The translations under genes were made by a program, and so were the position numbers. The notes under the pieces were generated by a model, which was not told the DNA's origin, made no database searches, and was given only the letters and a program-made list of their open reading frames with translations. Source: Candidatus Nitrotoga sp. CP45 (GTDB lineage Bacteria > Pseudomonadota > Gammaproteobacteria > Burkholderiales > Gallionellaceae). Taken from it: a stretch of DNA of 64,000 nucleotides. Shown piece after piece: positions 43,031-51,338 of the stretch; the stretch's first letter is position 1; every line of letters begins with the position of its first letter. The stretch is from assembly GCA_003402375.1 (NCBI GenBank), contig QFXJ01000051.1, positions 31,497 through 95,496 on the forward strand. Reading direction: 5' to 3'.

Positions 43031-45381
43031 ACGAAGCCGAAACCCGCGCCGAACACATCGACCCCGCTCTTGCAGCGGCAGGCTGGGGTGTGGTTGAAGG
43101 CAGCCGTATCCGCCGCGAATATCCGATCACGCTCGGCCGCATTGAGGGCCACGGCAAGCGCGGCAAAGGGCTTACTGCCGATTACGTGCTGGAGTATCGC
43201 AACACCAAGCTGGGCGTGATTGAAGCCAAGGCGTGGGACAAGCTGCTGACGGAAGGTGTGGGACAGGCTAAGGATTACGCTGGCAAGCTGGCCGTTCGCT
43301 TCACTTATTCCACCAACGGGCAGAGTATCTACGGCATCGACATGCACACCGGCATCGAGGGTGAGTTGGCGCGCTACCCGACGCCGGAGGAATTGTGGAA
43401 CCGCACCTTTTCCGCTCATAACGTTTGGCGCGACCGCTTCGCGGCCGTGCCGTTCGAGGATCGGGGCGGCTACTTTCAGGGACGCTACTATCAGGACATC
43501 GCCATCGAGCGGGTGCTTGAGGCCATCGCCGACCAGAAGCAGCGCATTCTGCTGACACTGGCGACCGGCACGGGCAAGACCTTCATCGCCTTCCAGATCG
43601 CGTGGAAGTTGTTCCACAGCCGCTGGAACCTGGGCGACCGGAAATCGGAAAGCGAACCGACGCGGCGGCCGCGTATCTTGTTCCTGGCCGACCGCAACAT
43701 TCTGGCCAATCAGGCGTTCAACTCCTTTTCCGCCTTTCCCGAAGATGCACTGGTTCGCATCGCCCCGGAGGACATCCGCAAGAAGGGCAGGGTGCCGAAG
43801 AACGGCAGCATTTTCTTCACCATCTTCCAGACCTTCATGGCTTCGGCAGGCACAGCTACCGGACCTGCAGCGATCCCCGAGCCTGTCGAGGGGTATTTCG
43901 GCGAATACCCGCCGGATTTCTTCGACTTTATCGTCATCGACGAGTGCCACCGGGGCGGGGCGAATGACGAAAGCAACTGGCGCGGCATTCTCGACTACTT
44001 TGCCCCCGCCGTGCAGCTTGGCCTGACTGCCACGCCCAAGCGCCGCGACAACGTGGATACCTACGCCTATTTCGGCGAGCCGGTGTTCGTATACTCGCTC
44101 AAGGACGGCATCAATGACGGCTTTCTGACGCCGTTCCGGGTGAAGCAGATTTCCACAACGCTCGACGAGTACGTCTATACGTCCGATGACACGCTGGTCG
44201 AGGGCGAAATCGAAGCCGGCAGGCGCTACGAGGAAGCCGACTTCAACAAGATCATCGAGATCAGGGAGCGAGAGAAGAAGCGGGTTGAAATTTTCATGTC
44301 GCAGATAGACCAGCGGGAAAAAACACTGGTCTTCTGCGTGAACCAGGCGCACGCGCTGGTGATACGAGATCTGATCAACCAGATGAAGAGCAGCACTGAC
44401 CCGAATTACTGCCAGCGGGTGACGGCCGATGATGGCGCGTTGGGTGAACAAACCCTGCGGGATTTTCAGGATAACGAGAAGACGATTCCCACTATCCTGA
44501 CCACCTCGCAGAAGCTTTCGACCGGCGTGGACGCCCGCAACGTGCGTAACATCGTGCTGCTGCGGCCTATCAATTCGATGATCGAGTTCAAGCAGATCAT
44601 CGGGCGCGGTACGCGACTCTATGACGGCAAGGACTACTTCACGATCTACGATTTCGTGAGGGCGCACCATCATTTCAACGACCCGGAGTGGGACGGCGAG
44701 CCGCTTGAGCCGGAACCGAGGGAAGCCGCACCGGTTCCCGCGCCACGTGCGCCCATCGAGGCGCGAGAACTGGCAGCGGAATACCAGGCGCGGCAGAAAA
44801 TCAGGATCAAACTCGCCGACGGCAAGACGCGCACCATTCAGCACATGATGGTGACCAGCTTCTGGCAACCGGATGGCAAGCCGATGTCGGCGCAGCAGTT
44901 CATGGAAGCGCTGTTCGGCAAGCTGCCCGAGTTCTTCAAGGACGAAGAAGAGCTGCGCGCCTTGTGGGGCGCGCCGGATACGCGCAGGAAACTGCTGGAG
45001 GGGCTCGCCGAAAAAGGCTTCGGCAAGGATCATCTGGCCGAAATGCAGAGGATCATCGATGCGGAGAAAAGCGACCTATTCGATGTGCTGGCCCATGTGG
45101 CTTATGCCCTGGCTCCGCTCACCCGCGAAGAGCGCGCGGCCCAGGCGATGGCATTCATCAGCACCCACTTCAACAGCAAACAACAGGTCTTTCTCGACTT
45201 CGTGCTATCGCACTATGTCAGCGTCGGCGTGGAGGAACTCGATTCGGCAAAGCTGAAGCCGCTGCTGTGCCTGAAGTATCACGATTCAATTGCGGATGCC
45301 GTGGCTGATCTTGGCAAGCCGGAAGAGATTGGCAAGGTGTTCAGCGGCTTTCAGAAGTTCCTTTATCAGGAAATTGCTTGA
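43027..45381 (+). CDS. hsdR: Type I restriction endonuclease/translocase subunit HsdR
   Basis: A 784-residue motor subunit. The nuclease core at the N-terminus has Asp52, Glu66 and Lys68 in ADYVLEYRNTKLGVIEAKA (PD-ExK). The helicase follows: Walker A ATGTGKT (about 179-185), DECH box in VIDECHRGG, TATPKR, and QIIGRGTRLYDGKDYFTIYD (motif VI). The C-terminal region fits the EcoEI-type HsdR tail. PEPVEG at 284-289 is a translated REP-like repeat inserted just before the DECH motif in a likely surface loop. Length is shorter than EcoKI HsdR, normal for the EcoEI group. Last gene of the operon. Confidence 0.93.
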   Translation: MNEAETRAEHIDPALAAAGWGVVEGSRIRREYPITLGRIEGHGKRGKGLTADYVLEYRNTKLGVIEAKAWDKLLTEGVGQAKDYAGKLAVRFTYSTNGQSIYGIDMHTGIEGELARYPTPEELWNRTFSAHNVWRDRFAAVPFEDRGGYFQGRYYQDIAIERVLEAIADQKQRILLTLATGTGKTFIAFQIAWKLFHSRWNLGDRKSESEPTRRPRILFLADRNILANQAFNSFSAFPEDALVRIAPEDIRKKGRVPKNGSIFFTIFQTFMASAGTATGPAAIPEPVEGYFGEYPPDFFDFIVIDECHRGGANDESNWRGILDYFAPAVQLGLTATPKRRDNVDTYAYFGEPVFVYSLKDGINDGFLTPFRVKQISTTLDEYVYTSDDTLVEGEIEAGRRYEEADFNKIIEIREREKKRVEIFMSQIDQREKTLVFCVNQAHALVIRDLINQMKSSTDPNYCQRVTADDGALGEQTLRDFQDNEKTIPTILTTSQKLSTGVDARNVRNIVLLRPINSMIEFKQIIGRGTRLYDGKDYFTIYDFVRAHHHFNDPEWDGEPLEPEPREAAPVPAPRAPIEARELAAEYQARQKIRIKLADGKTRTIQHMMVTSFWQPDGKPMSAQQFMEALFGKLPEFFKDEEELRALWGAPDTRRKLLEGLAEKGFGKDHLAEMQRIIDAEKSDLFDVLAHVAYALAPLTREERAAQAMAFISTHFNSKQQVFLDFVLSHYVSVGVEELDSAKLKPLLCLKYHDSIADAVADLGKPEEIGKVFSGFQKFLYQEIA
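43876..43893. repeat. REP-like repeat inside hsdR
   Basis: CCCGAGCCTGTCGAGGGG, a palindromic variant of the repeat in hsdM, is read in frame as PEPVEG. Confidence 0.65.
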
Positions 45382-45437
45382 AATTGTTTTTTCAGGTTGA
45401 GCGACATGCGGTTGATTTCAAGTAGGCTGAAAATTAC

Positions 45438-45456
45438 TCGATTTTAGAGGTGTCCT
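45438..45456. mobile_element. Possible solo end of the MITE
   Basis: TCGATTTTAGAGGTGTCCT resembles the right terminus of the MITE (ATTTTTAGAGGTGCCC) with a deletion and a substitution. No partner end is seen within 200 bp to the left. It lies about 57 bp after hsdR. Confidence 0.4.
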
Positions 45457-45649
45457 ATTGCAATTAACCATATAGAAACGCATATATATATCGTTGAATG
45501 ATATTATTGGGCGTATGGTCGCTTATGGATATTTGCCGCACTGGCAATGCGCAACGCCATGATTCGAAAGTTGAAGGGCGCAGTATAAAAATTAATATGT
45601 ATCAAAAACAATTCAGCCTACATCACAACACGAACAGGAGAACAAAACT

Positions 45650-46060
45650 ATGGCATTTGTGAACGAGTACGTCCCGGAGGAGGACATTAAAAAATACGGA
45701 TTAGAAGAAATTAATCAGTGTTATGACAAATCGAATGTGCGTCCTGATTGGACTATTGATCGTGAGAATGACGTCTATCTTCGATGGATTGTGTCAGGTG
45801 AAGACGAATTCAAGAATCAACATGACTTTACTTTTTATTGGAAAGGAACATTGATATTTGTCCGGCTTAGGATTAGCAATGGAAAAGTGTTGGGTTCCAG
45901 AGGGTGGGCAAACTGGAGGCTGGTTATAATGAACCTGCCAGATGAGTTAGAGGAAAAAAAACCGGAAATTATTGCTGATTTGAAAGCAGCTTTGGCGGTT
46001 TATAAAGATTTTGGAGTGTATTCGACCCTAGTTGAACACACGGCCACTTTTGAGTTTTAA
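45650..46060 (+). CDS. Hypothetical protein, 136 aa
   Basis: Starts at ATG 45650 with GGAG ten bases before it. The acidic product (MAFVNEYVPEEDIKKYGLEE, then YLRWIVSGEDEFKNQHDFTFYWKG) looks like a compact alpha/beta protein with several aromatic residues and a C-terminal helix (PEIIADLKAALAVYKDFG). No signal peptide, no membrane segment, no family recognised. AT-rich compared with hsdR, so it belongs to a different acquired segment. It could be an immunity- or accessory-type protein, but nothing shows that. Confidence 0.7.
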   Translation: MAFVNEYVPEEDIKKYGLEEINQCYDKSNVRPDWTIDRENDVYLRWIVSGEDEFKNQHDFTFYWKGTLIFVRLRISNGKVLGSRGWANWRLVIMNLPDELEEKKPEIIADLKAALAVYKDFGVYSTLVEHTATFEF

Positions 46061-46468
46061 AAAGCTGTGTAATTGCGATTTGATAGGGCGGTATTTCACA
46101 GCACTTAAAAAATATGGCAAGACGTACACATGCTTGTTGACGCCGTGTTTAAAAATGACGAACTAAATTTGTTTGTGCCGGTTGAGTTTTGGTTAGGCAA
46201 TCGCAGCTTGCTTAATATTTAAGCAGAATTAAATAAGAGATGCTGCGATTTTCAGGCGGATATTCGCTTTGGAACACAAGGGGCGCTTCCGCTAAGCGTA
46301 AAAACCTCTCTTTGAAACCCCAAAAGCCTGGCTCGTTAACGGCACTAGAATATATTGTCGCCTTTTTTTGCATTTAACCGTATTGCACCGCGTTTCCTTC
46401 GCACAGAAGGTTGTCACTTTGGTCAATAAACAGCTAGCGCTCCAAAATATTTTTAAATCAACACTAAA
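46061..46468. other. Intergenic with a nested inverted repeat (46199-46250)
   Basis: No ORF is credible in these 408 bp. AATCGCAGC (46199-46207) and GCTGCGATT (46242-46250) form a 9-bp outer stem; inside it GCTTAA-TAT-TTAAGC (46210-46224) forms a second hairpin. No T-run follows. Confidence 0.5.
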
Positions 46469-46822
46469 ATGAAAAAAATCGAAATTAAATTCACCATAAC
46501 GCTTGATGGTAAAAAAGTACCTGAAAAAATCGATTGGAGCTCATCTGATATTCAGGAACAAACTGCAGCCAACGCAATAATGATTGCCCTGTGGGATGCC
46601 GATGCGGTAAATACGCTACGCATTGATTTATGGACCAAAAATATGATGAAAGAGGAGATGAAAAAGTTTTATCATCAAAGCCTTTTATTCATGGCAGATA
46701 ATTTTGAGCGTGCTACCGGAGATGTGGAAGCTTCGCAAGCGATGCGAAATTTTGCCCAAATGCTGGGCGAAAAAATGAATCTGGTTATGGAAAATAAATT
46801 TGTTGCCCTAAAAAATAATTGA
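46469..46822 (+). CDS. GldC-like protein, paralogue 1
   Basis: A 117-residue protein that reads like GldC, a small gliding-associated protein of Bacteroidota: beta strands (KIEIKFTITLDGKKVPEKIDWSSSD), then ALWDADAVNTLRIDLWTKNMMKEEM and FYHQSLLFMADNFERATGD. The central WTKxMMxxEM-FYHQ block is the strongest match. It shares more than half its residues with the next gene, so one arose from the other or both came together. The upstream ribosome site is weak. AT-rich. Its work in a betaproteobacterium without visible gliding genes is unknown. Confidence 0.72.
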   Translation: MKKIEIKFTITLDGKKVPEKIDWSSSDIQEQTAANAIMIALWDADAVNTLRIDLWTKNMMKEEMKKFYHQSLLFMADNFERATGDVEASQAMRNFAQMLGEKMNLVMENKFVALKNN

Positions 46823-47106
46823 ATCAATCTAAAGTTACTACCCTATCCCCAGCACAACGATAACTCGGCGCTATTACTTAAGGATTGCTACATATTGCAG
46901 CCTGAATTCTCTTATGCATAATATTTTTTGTTTATTTCATTTTAAGTTAAGCTTACAAACTTTTTTCGCTACATCAATACTTGGAATTTCAACAGCCTGG
47001 ACTGTGCATAATGGGCTGGTGTAGGCTTTTCAAAGAGGACAGGGATGCCGAATCAAGACCGCTTTAAAGCCTTTCAATCAACATTTATTTAAGGGATCAA
47101 TTAAAA

Positions 47107-47448
47107 ATGACAAAATCTGAAATTAAATTTACGGTCACTCTCGACGACAACATGGTGGCAGAAAAAATAGACTGGAGCGCTTCTGATGCAAAAGAGCACA
47201 ACACAAGCAAAGGAGTCATGATTTCAGTTTGGGACGCTAAGGAAAGCAATACAATGCGGATTGATTTCTGGACCAAAGACATGATGGTTGATGAAATGTG
47301 TCAGTTTTATCACCAGACCTTTTTATCAATGGCTGATACTTTCGAGCGTGCTACCGGCGAAATGGAAGCGGCGAAATCAATGCGAAATTTTGCCCAGCAG
47401 TTTGGCGAAAAAGTGAATCTGTTTACGAAAAAGAAATTTGATGCATAA
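47107..47448 (+). CDS. GldC-like protein, paralogue 2
   Basis: A 113-residue paralogue of the previous gene: MTKSEIKFTVTLDDNMVAEK, SVWDAKESNTMRIDFWTKDMMVDEM, FYHQTFLSMADTFERATGEME. It matches GldC slightly better than paralogue 1 (MMVDEM, FYHQT). 284 bp separate the two genes, so they may have separate promoters. C-terminus basic (TKKKFDA). Confidence 0.72.
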   Translation: MTKSEIKFTVTLDDNMVAEKIDWSASDAKEHNTSKGVMISVWDAKESNTMRIDFWTKDMMVDEMCQFYHQTFLSMADTFERATGEMEAAKSMRNFAQQFGEKVNLFTKKKFDA

Positions 47449-47521
47449 GGTCAACATAAGCAGGGTACAGTGGTACGTTCTTTCACCGTTAGACTAAATT
47501 ATTACAATAAAGAGGAAAGTT

Positions 47522-47743
47522 ATGAAAACAATCGGTGAATTAAGACAGGCTCTTGAAGGCGTGCCGGATGATCGTGTGTTGAAGGCGCAGGTAATAGCCA
47601 TAGATGGGGGCTCGTGGACACTGAATGTCGAGTTTTGCGCTTTAGTACCGGCTGGTTCAAGTATGCCAGGCGGCTCTATGGCGGTGCTGAAATTAACCCA
47701 TCCTGAATTGGAAACCATGCCAGAGTGGCCAGCACCTACGTGA
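47522..47743 (+). CDS. Small hypothetical protein, 73 aa
   Basis: Starts at ATG 47522 with AGAGGAAAG upstream. The sequence (MKTIGELRQALEGVPDDRVL, then DGGSWTLNVEFCALVPAGSS) looks like a short helix followed by beta strands and a Pro-rich end. The N-terminal phrase TIGELRQALEGVPDD resembles small phage- or plasmid-borne proteins, but no family is named. It ends 17 bp before uppP and could be co-transcribed with it. Confidence 0.65.
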   Translation: MKTIGELRQALEGVPDDRVLKAQVIAIDGGSWTLNVEFCALVPAGSSMPGGSMAVLKLTHPELETMPEWPAPT

Positions 47744-47760
47744 TACGTACCTAAATTATT

Positions 47761-48579
47761 ATGGATGTCACTCCGCTTATCCTGGCCTTCATTCTCGGTA
47801 TTATTGAAGGCCTGACCGAATTCCTGCCCATTTCCAGTACTGGCCATCTGATTATTGCTGGCGACTTGCTCAACTTTAATGATGAGAGGGGCAAAGTATT
47901 TATGATCGTAATTCAGTTGGGTGCGATTTTGGCAGTGGTATGGGAATTTCGAGCCAAGCTATTGGCGGTAACGCGTGGCTTAGCTGCGCGTGAACCTGTT
48001 GCTTGGCGTTTTGCCAGTAACGTGTTGGTGGCATTTCTGCCAGCAGTCGTGCTTGGGCTAATATTTCATCATTGGATCAAGACTTACCTATTTAATCCTT
48101 ACACCGTGGCGATGGCGCTAATCGGGGGTGGGTTGGTGATTCTGTGGGTGGAAAAACGAGCGTTTCACCCGCACATCAAAAGTATTGAAGATATGTGTTG
48201 GCAGGATGCGATCAAGGTGGGATTTGCCCAGTCGGTGGCCATGTTTCCTGGCGTTTCCCGTTCCGGCGCAACCATCATGGGCGGGATGATTTTTGGACTT
48301 GACAGACGGGTTGCAACCGAGTTTTCTTTCTTTCTGGCTATTCCTACCATGTTCGGGGCAACTGTCCTCGACCTTTACAAGAACTGGCATCTGCTATCAG
48401 CCGCAGATTTGCCAGTATTCGTAGTAGGCTTTATTGCCGCGTTCGTCAGCGCCTATCTGGCAGTAGCGGCCTTACTTAAGTTTATTTCCAATCATACTTT
48501 TGTGGGGTTTGCCTGGTATCGCATTGTATTTGGCCTGCTGGTGCTGGTTACCGCCTATAGCGGTGTTGTTAAATGGTAA
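47761..48579 (+). CDS. uppP: Undecaprenyl-diphosphatase UppP (BacA)
   Basis: A 272-residue integral membrane enzyme that recycles the undecaprenyl carrier for wall synthesis. Family motifs [16 protein letters not shown] (residues about 16-31) and [14 protein letters not shown] are intact, with about eight hydrophobic segments. Length is normal. No Shine-Dalgarno is obvious. Confidence 0.96.
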   Translation: MDVTPLILAFILGIIEGLTEFLPISSTGHLIIAGDLLNFNDERGKVFMIVIQLGAILAVVWEFRAKLLAVTRGLAAREPVAWRFASNVLVAFLPAVVLGLIFHHWIKTYLFNPYTVAMALIGGGLVILWVEKRAFHPHIKSIEDMCWQDAIKVGFAQSVAMFPGVSRSGATIMGGMIFGLDRRVATEFSFFLAIPTMFGATVLDLYKNWHLLSAADLPVFVVGFIAAFVSAYLAVAALLKFISNHTFVGFAWYRIVFGLLVLVTAYSGVVKW

Positions 48580-48615
48580 TTTCCAAGTAATTAGCCATGG
48601 ATAGCCCTTTACCGC

Positions 48616-49068
48616 TTAACTCTGTTCCCACGGTAATTCATGTGCGCGCCAGCCGCCGAGCACATTGCGGTGTTTGTTGGCGTCTTTGTCACCTTCAAAG
48701 CCTTCCAGCACATTGTAGGATTCGGCATAACCGGCTTCGGCCGCAGCTATAGCGGCAGTATGAGATCGGGCACCGCTGCGGCACATGAATAATACTAATG
48801 CCTCTTTGTCCACCTGCTGCTCAAGCTGCGCTACGAAATGCGGATTGGGTTTCATGCCGGGATAGGTAGCCCATTCAATTTCTACCGCATCGGGGATACG
48901 CCCCACCCAGTCCAATTCAGCGCGTGTGCGCACGTCGACCAGCTTTGAGCCGGGCGCAGCTTGCAGTATTTCGTAAGCCTCATTCGGCAACAGGGCACCC
49001 TCATAGGGTACGTTCATTTCTTTGGCGCGTTTTTGTGCGGCGTTTAAAATTTCTGTGATTTTTCCCAT
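48616..49068 (-). CDS. Rhodanese-like domain protein
   Basis: A 150-residue protein with a single rhodanese fold: KLVDVRTRAELDWVGRIPDAVEIEW and the active-site loop VLFMCRSGARSHTAA, whose Cys would carry a persulfide. The extension before the domain (NAAQKRAKEMNVPYEGALLPNEAYEIL) is typical of stand-alone proteobacterial sulfurtransferases. AGAAATG overlaps the start region. Convergent with uppP; no sulfur gene adjoins. Confidence 0.9.
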   Translation of the reverse strand: MGKITEILNAAQKRAKEMNVPYEGALLPNEAYEILQAAPGSKLVDVRTRAELDWVGRIPDAVEIEWATYPGMKPNPHFVAQLEQQVDKEALVLFMCRSGARSHTAAIAAAEAGYAESYNVLEGFEGDKDANKHRNVLGGWRAHELPWEQS

Positions 49069-49136
49069 GACATTTCTCCGCTATTGTTCGATATATAACC
49101 CGCAAGCTTTGCTTGGGGAGGACGACTCATACTATA

Positions 49137-49277
49137 GGGCACCTCTAAAAATTCAGACTTCGTCACAATACGTCGTTACTCACAAAAAATGTTTCCTTAC
49201 ATATTGATTATATGCTGCGTCAACATTTTTTATTCGCGCCTAATCTTGTTTAGAACTCTTAATTTTTAGAGGTGCCC
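49137..49277 (-). mobile_element. MITE, copy 3 (141 bp)
   Basis: Reverse-complement of copies 1 and 2, almost identical to copy 2. Terminal repeats GGGCACCTCTAAAAATT on both ends, flanked by TATA duplications (49133-49136, 49278-49281). It lies between the divergent rhodanese and glnA genes, upstream of the glnA promoter region. Confidence 0.9.
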
Positions 49278-49523
49278 TATACTCAACGTAGCAAAAACCC
49301 TACCCGCTTGGATTCTGCATACGATCAGAATCGAGACTTTATGATGCAAGTTTAGCGAGATTATAACGTTGATACGCTTACTTCAGCTTCTTGCGTCCAT
49401 ATCAATGGTCATGCACAAAAATGGTGCGCGACTATGGCATGTGCCCCGAAAAAGAGCGCATATTTAAATCCATTTATTCTTATGGATATGGCAAAATGCT
49501 CGTTTTAGGCCTGGAATGTGGGG

Positions 49524-49540
49524 TGGAACACTTCGTGCTT
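49524..49540 (+). promoter_or_regulatory. Candidate sigma-54 promoter of glnA
   Basis: TGGAACACTTCGTGCTT has the obligatory GG and GC separated by 10 bases (-24/-12 spacing), 75 bp before the glnA ATG. It departs from the consensus at the C after TGG. It fits nitrogen control of glutamine synthetase, but no upstream NtrC site is evident by eye. Confidence 0.5.
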
Positions 49541-49615
49541 GATTCCCGAGTGTAAGTTTGTTTAATTTCCAGTTTATTTTTGGTTTAGTCGTTAACGTTT
49601 ATGGAGAGAATTATT

Positions 49616-51037
49616 ATGTCGAAGTCGGTTGCTGATGTTCTTAAGTTACTTAAAGACAGCGAAGTTAAATTCGTTGACCTACGCTTCACTGATACCCGTG
49701 GTAAAGAACAGCACGTTTCGATTCCGGCACATGTGGTATCAGATAGTGACGACTGGTTTGAATCCGGCCACGCTTTTGATGGTTCTTCCATCGCTGGCTG
49801 GAAAGGCATACAAGCATCCGATATGCTGCTGATGGCCGATCCTGGATCCGCTTTTCTCGATCCTTTTATGGACGAAACAACATTGGTGATGACCTGTGAC
49901 GTCGTGGAGCCTTCCGATGGCAAAGGTTACGACCGCGATCCACGCTCTATCGCCAAGCGTGCTGAAGCCTATTTGAAGTCCACCGGGCTAGGCGATATTT
50001 GTTACTTTGGTCCTGAACCTGAGTTTTTTATTTTTGATTCAGTAAATTGGCAAGTAGATATGTCTGGTTGCTTCTGCAAGGTTAATTCTGAAGAAGCAGC
50101 CTGGTCCTCAGCAGAAAAATATGATAGTGGCAATACTGGCCATCGGCCCACTGTTAAGGGCGGTTACTTCCCTGTTCCCCCTGTCGATTCGCTACAAGAC
50201 ATGCGCTCAGCAATGTGTTTAATATTGGAAGAAATCGGCGTTCCTGTCGAAGTGCATCACCATGAAGTGGCGACCGCCGGACAATGTGAAATTGGCACCC
50301 GTTTTGACAGTTTGGTGCGTCGCGCCGATCAAACCCAGAAGCTTAAATATGTAGTGCATAACGTTGCACATCAATATGGCAAAACTGCGACTTTCATGCC
50401 CAAGCCGATTGTCGGTGATAACGGCTCCGGCATGCATGTCCATCAATCCATCTGGAAGGACGGCAAAAACCTGTTCGCAGGCAATGGCTATGCCGGGCTG
50501 TCCGAATTCGCCCTGTATTATATTGGCGGTATTATCAAACATGCCCGTGCGCTTAATGCCATCACCAACCCCGGCACTAACTCCTACAAACGTTTGGTTC
50601 CCGGCTTCGAAGCTCCAGTAAAGCTGGCTTATTCGGCGCGAAACCGCTCTGCCTCGATCCGTATCCCCTTCGTGCAGAGTGATAAGGCACGCCGTATTGA
50701 AGTGCGTTTCCCGGATCCGACTGCCAACTCTTATCTGGCTTTTACCGCCTTGATGATGGCTGGTCTGGATGGCGTACAAAATAAAATTCATCCGGGCGAT
50801 CCTGCGGACAAAAATTTGTATGACTTGCCGCCAGAAGAGGATGCAAAAATCCCAACCGTATGTTCCAGCCTCGAACAAGCTTTGGAAGCGTTGGATAAGG
50901 ATCGCGAGTTCCTGACCCGTGGTGGTGTATTCTCCAATGACTTCATCGATGCTTATATTGAGTTAAAGATGGAAGAGGTGACCCGTTATCGCATGACAAC
51001 GCATCCCGTTGAATTCGATATGTATTACAGCCTATAA
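49616..51037 (+). CDS. glnA: Glutamine synthetase, type I
   Basis: A 473-residue enzyme making glutamine from glutamate and ammonia. Start at ATG 49616 is supported by GGAGAG upstream. Signature segments: [57 protein letters not shown] (ATP-binding region) and the adenylylation site Tyr402 in NLYDLPPEE, implying control by GlnE. No ntrBC genes follow. A hairpin without a T-run ends the transcript region. Confidence 0.97.
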   Translation: MSKSVADVLKLLKDSEVKFVDLRFTDTRGKEQHVSIPAHVVSDSDDWFESGHAFDGSSIAGWKGIQASDMLLMADPGSAFLDPFMDETTLVMTCDVVEPSDGKGYDRDPRSIAKRAEAYLKSTGLGDICYFGPEPEFFIFDSVNWQVDMSGCFCKVNSEEAAWSSAEKYDSGNTGHRPTVKGGYFPVPPVDSLQDMRSAMCLILEEIGVPVEVHHHEVATAGQCEIGTRFDSLVRRADQTQKLKYVVHNVAHQYGKTATFMPKPIVGDNGSGMHVHQSIWKDGKNLFAGNGYAGLSEFALYYIGGIIKHARALNAITNPGTNSYKRLVPGFEAPVKLAYSARNRSASIRIPFVQSDKARRIEVRFPDPTANSYLAFTALMMAGLDGVQNKIHPGDPADKNLYDLPPEEDAKIPTVCSSLEQALEALDKDREFLTRGGVFSNDFIDAYIELKMEEVTRYRMTTHPVEFDMYYSL

Positions 51038-51054
51038 CCGGTTAATATATTTGC

Positions 51055-51079
51055 AACGGGCTTCCTAGGAAAGCCCGTT
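51055..51079 (+). terminator. Hairpin after glnA
   Basis: AACGGGCTT pairs with AAGCCCGTT around CCTAGGA. No T-run follows, so the efficiency is uncertain. Confidence 0.5.
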
Positions 51080-51164
51080 CGCCCGGATGCGGACCGTTTA
51101 TACGCTTGCTATAGAGCAGAGCGCAAATATTGCGTAAGTAAACAAAAGCCGTTATATTCCAGCT

Positions 51165-51245
51165 ATGCACTTCTCTCGCCACATCTCGCAATTACACTCT
51201 ACATCTAGCCTCTTGGCAGCGCTGCTGCTGCGCGTCGCGCGCTAA
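51165..51245 (+). CDS. Leucine-rich leader peptide upstream of leuA
   Basis: A 26-codon ORF (ATG 51165, TAA 51243-51245) whose end reads SLLAALLLRVAR, with codons CTC TTG GCA GCG CTG CTG CTG. It lies 93 bp before leuA on the same strand. Leu-run leaders sense leucyl-tRNA in attenuation of leucine genes. No clear Shine-Dalgarno and no strong terminator hairpin between it and leuA are visible; only a small CGAAT/ATTCG stem. The mechanism is therefore unproved. Confidence 0.55.
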   Translation: MHFSRHISQLHSTSSLLAALLLRVAR

Positions 51246-51338
51246 ATATACCTCCCCATAGTTTTGAAGCAAATGACATCCGGCCGAATTTTATTCGACA
51301 TGGATCATGCAAATTAGATAATTGCGATGGAGTTCAGC

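Noticed and set aside
43009..45033. 674-codon open frame on the minus strand
   Set aside because: It lies wholly opposite hsdR, which has all its motifs; long shadow frames are expected in GC-rich coding DNA.
36797..45460. tRNA-Met as an integration site with a duplicated 3' end
   Set aside because: I looked for GGTTCAACTCCACCTATCAC downstream and saw no second copy, nor any integrase gene.
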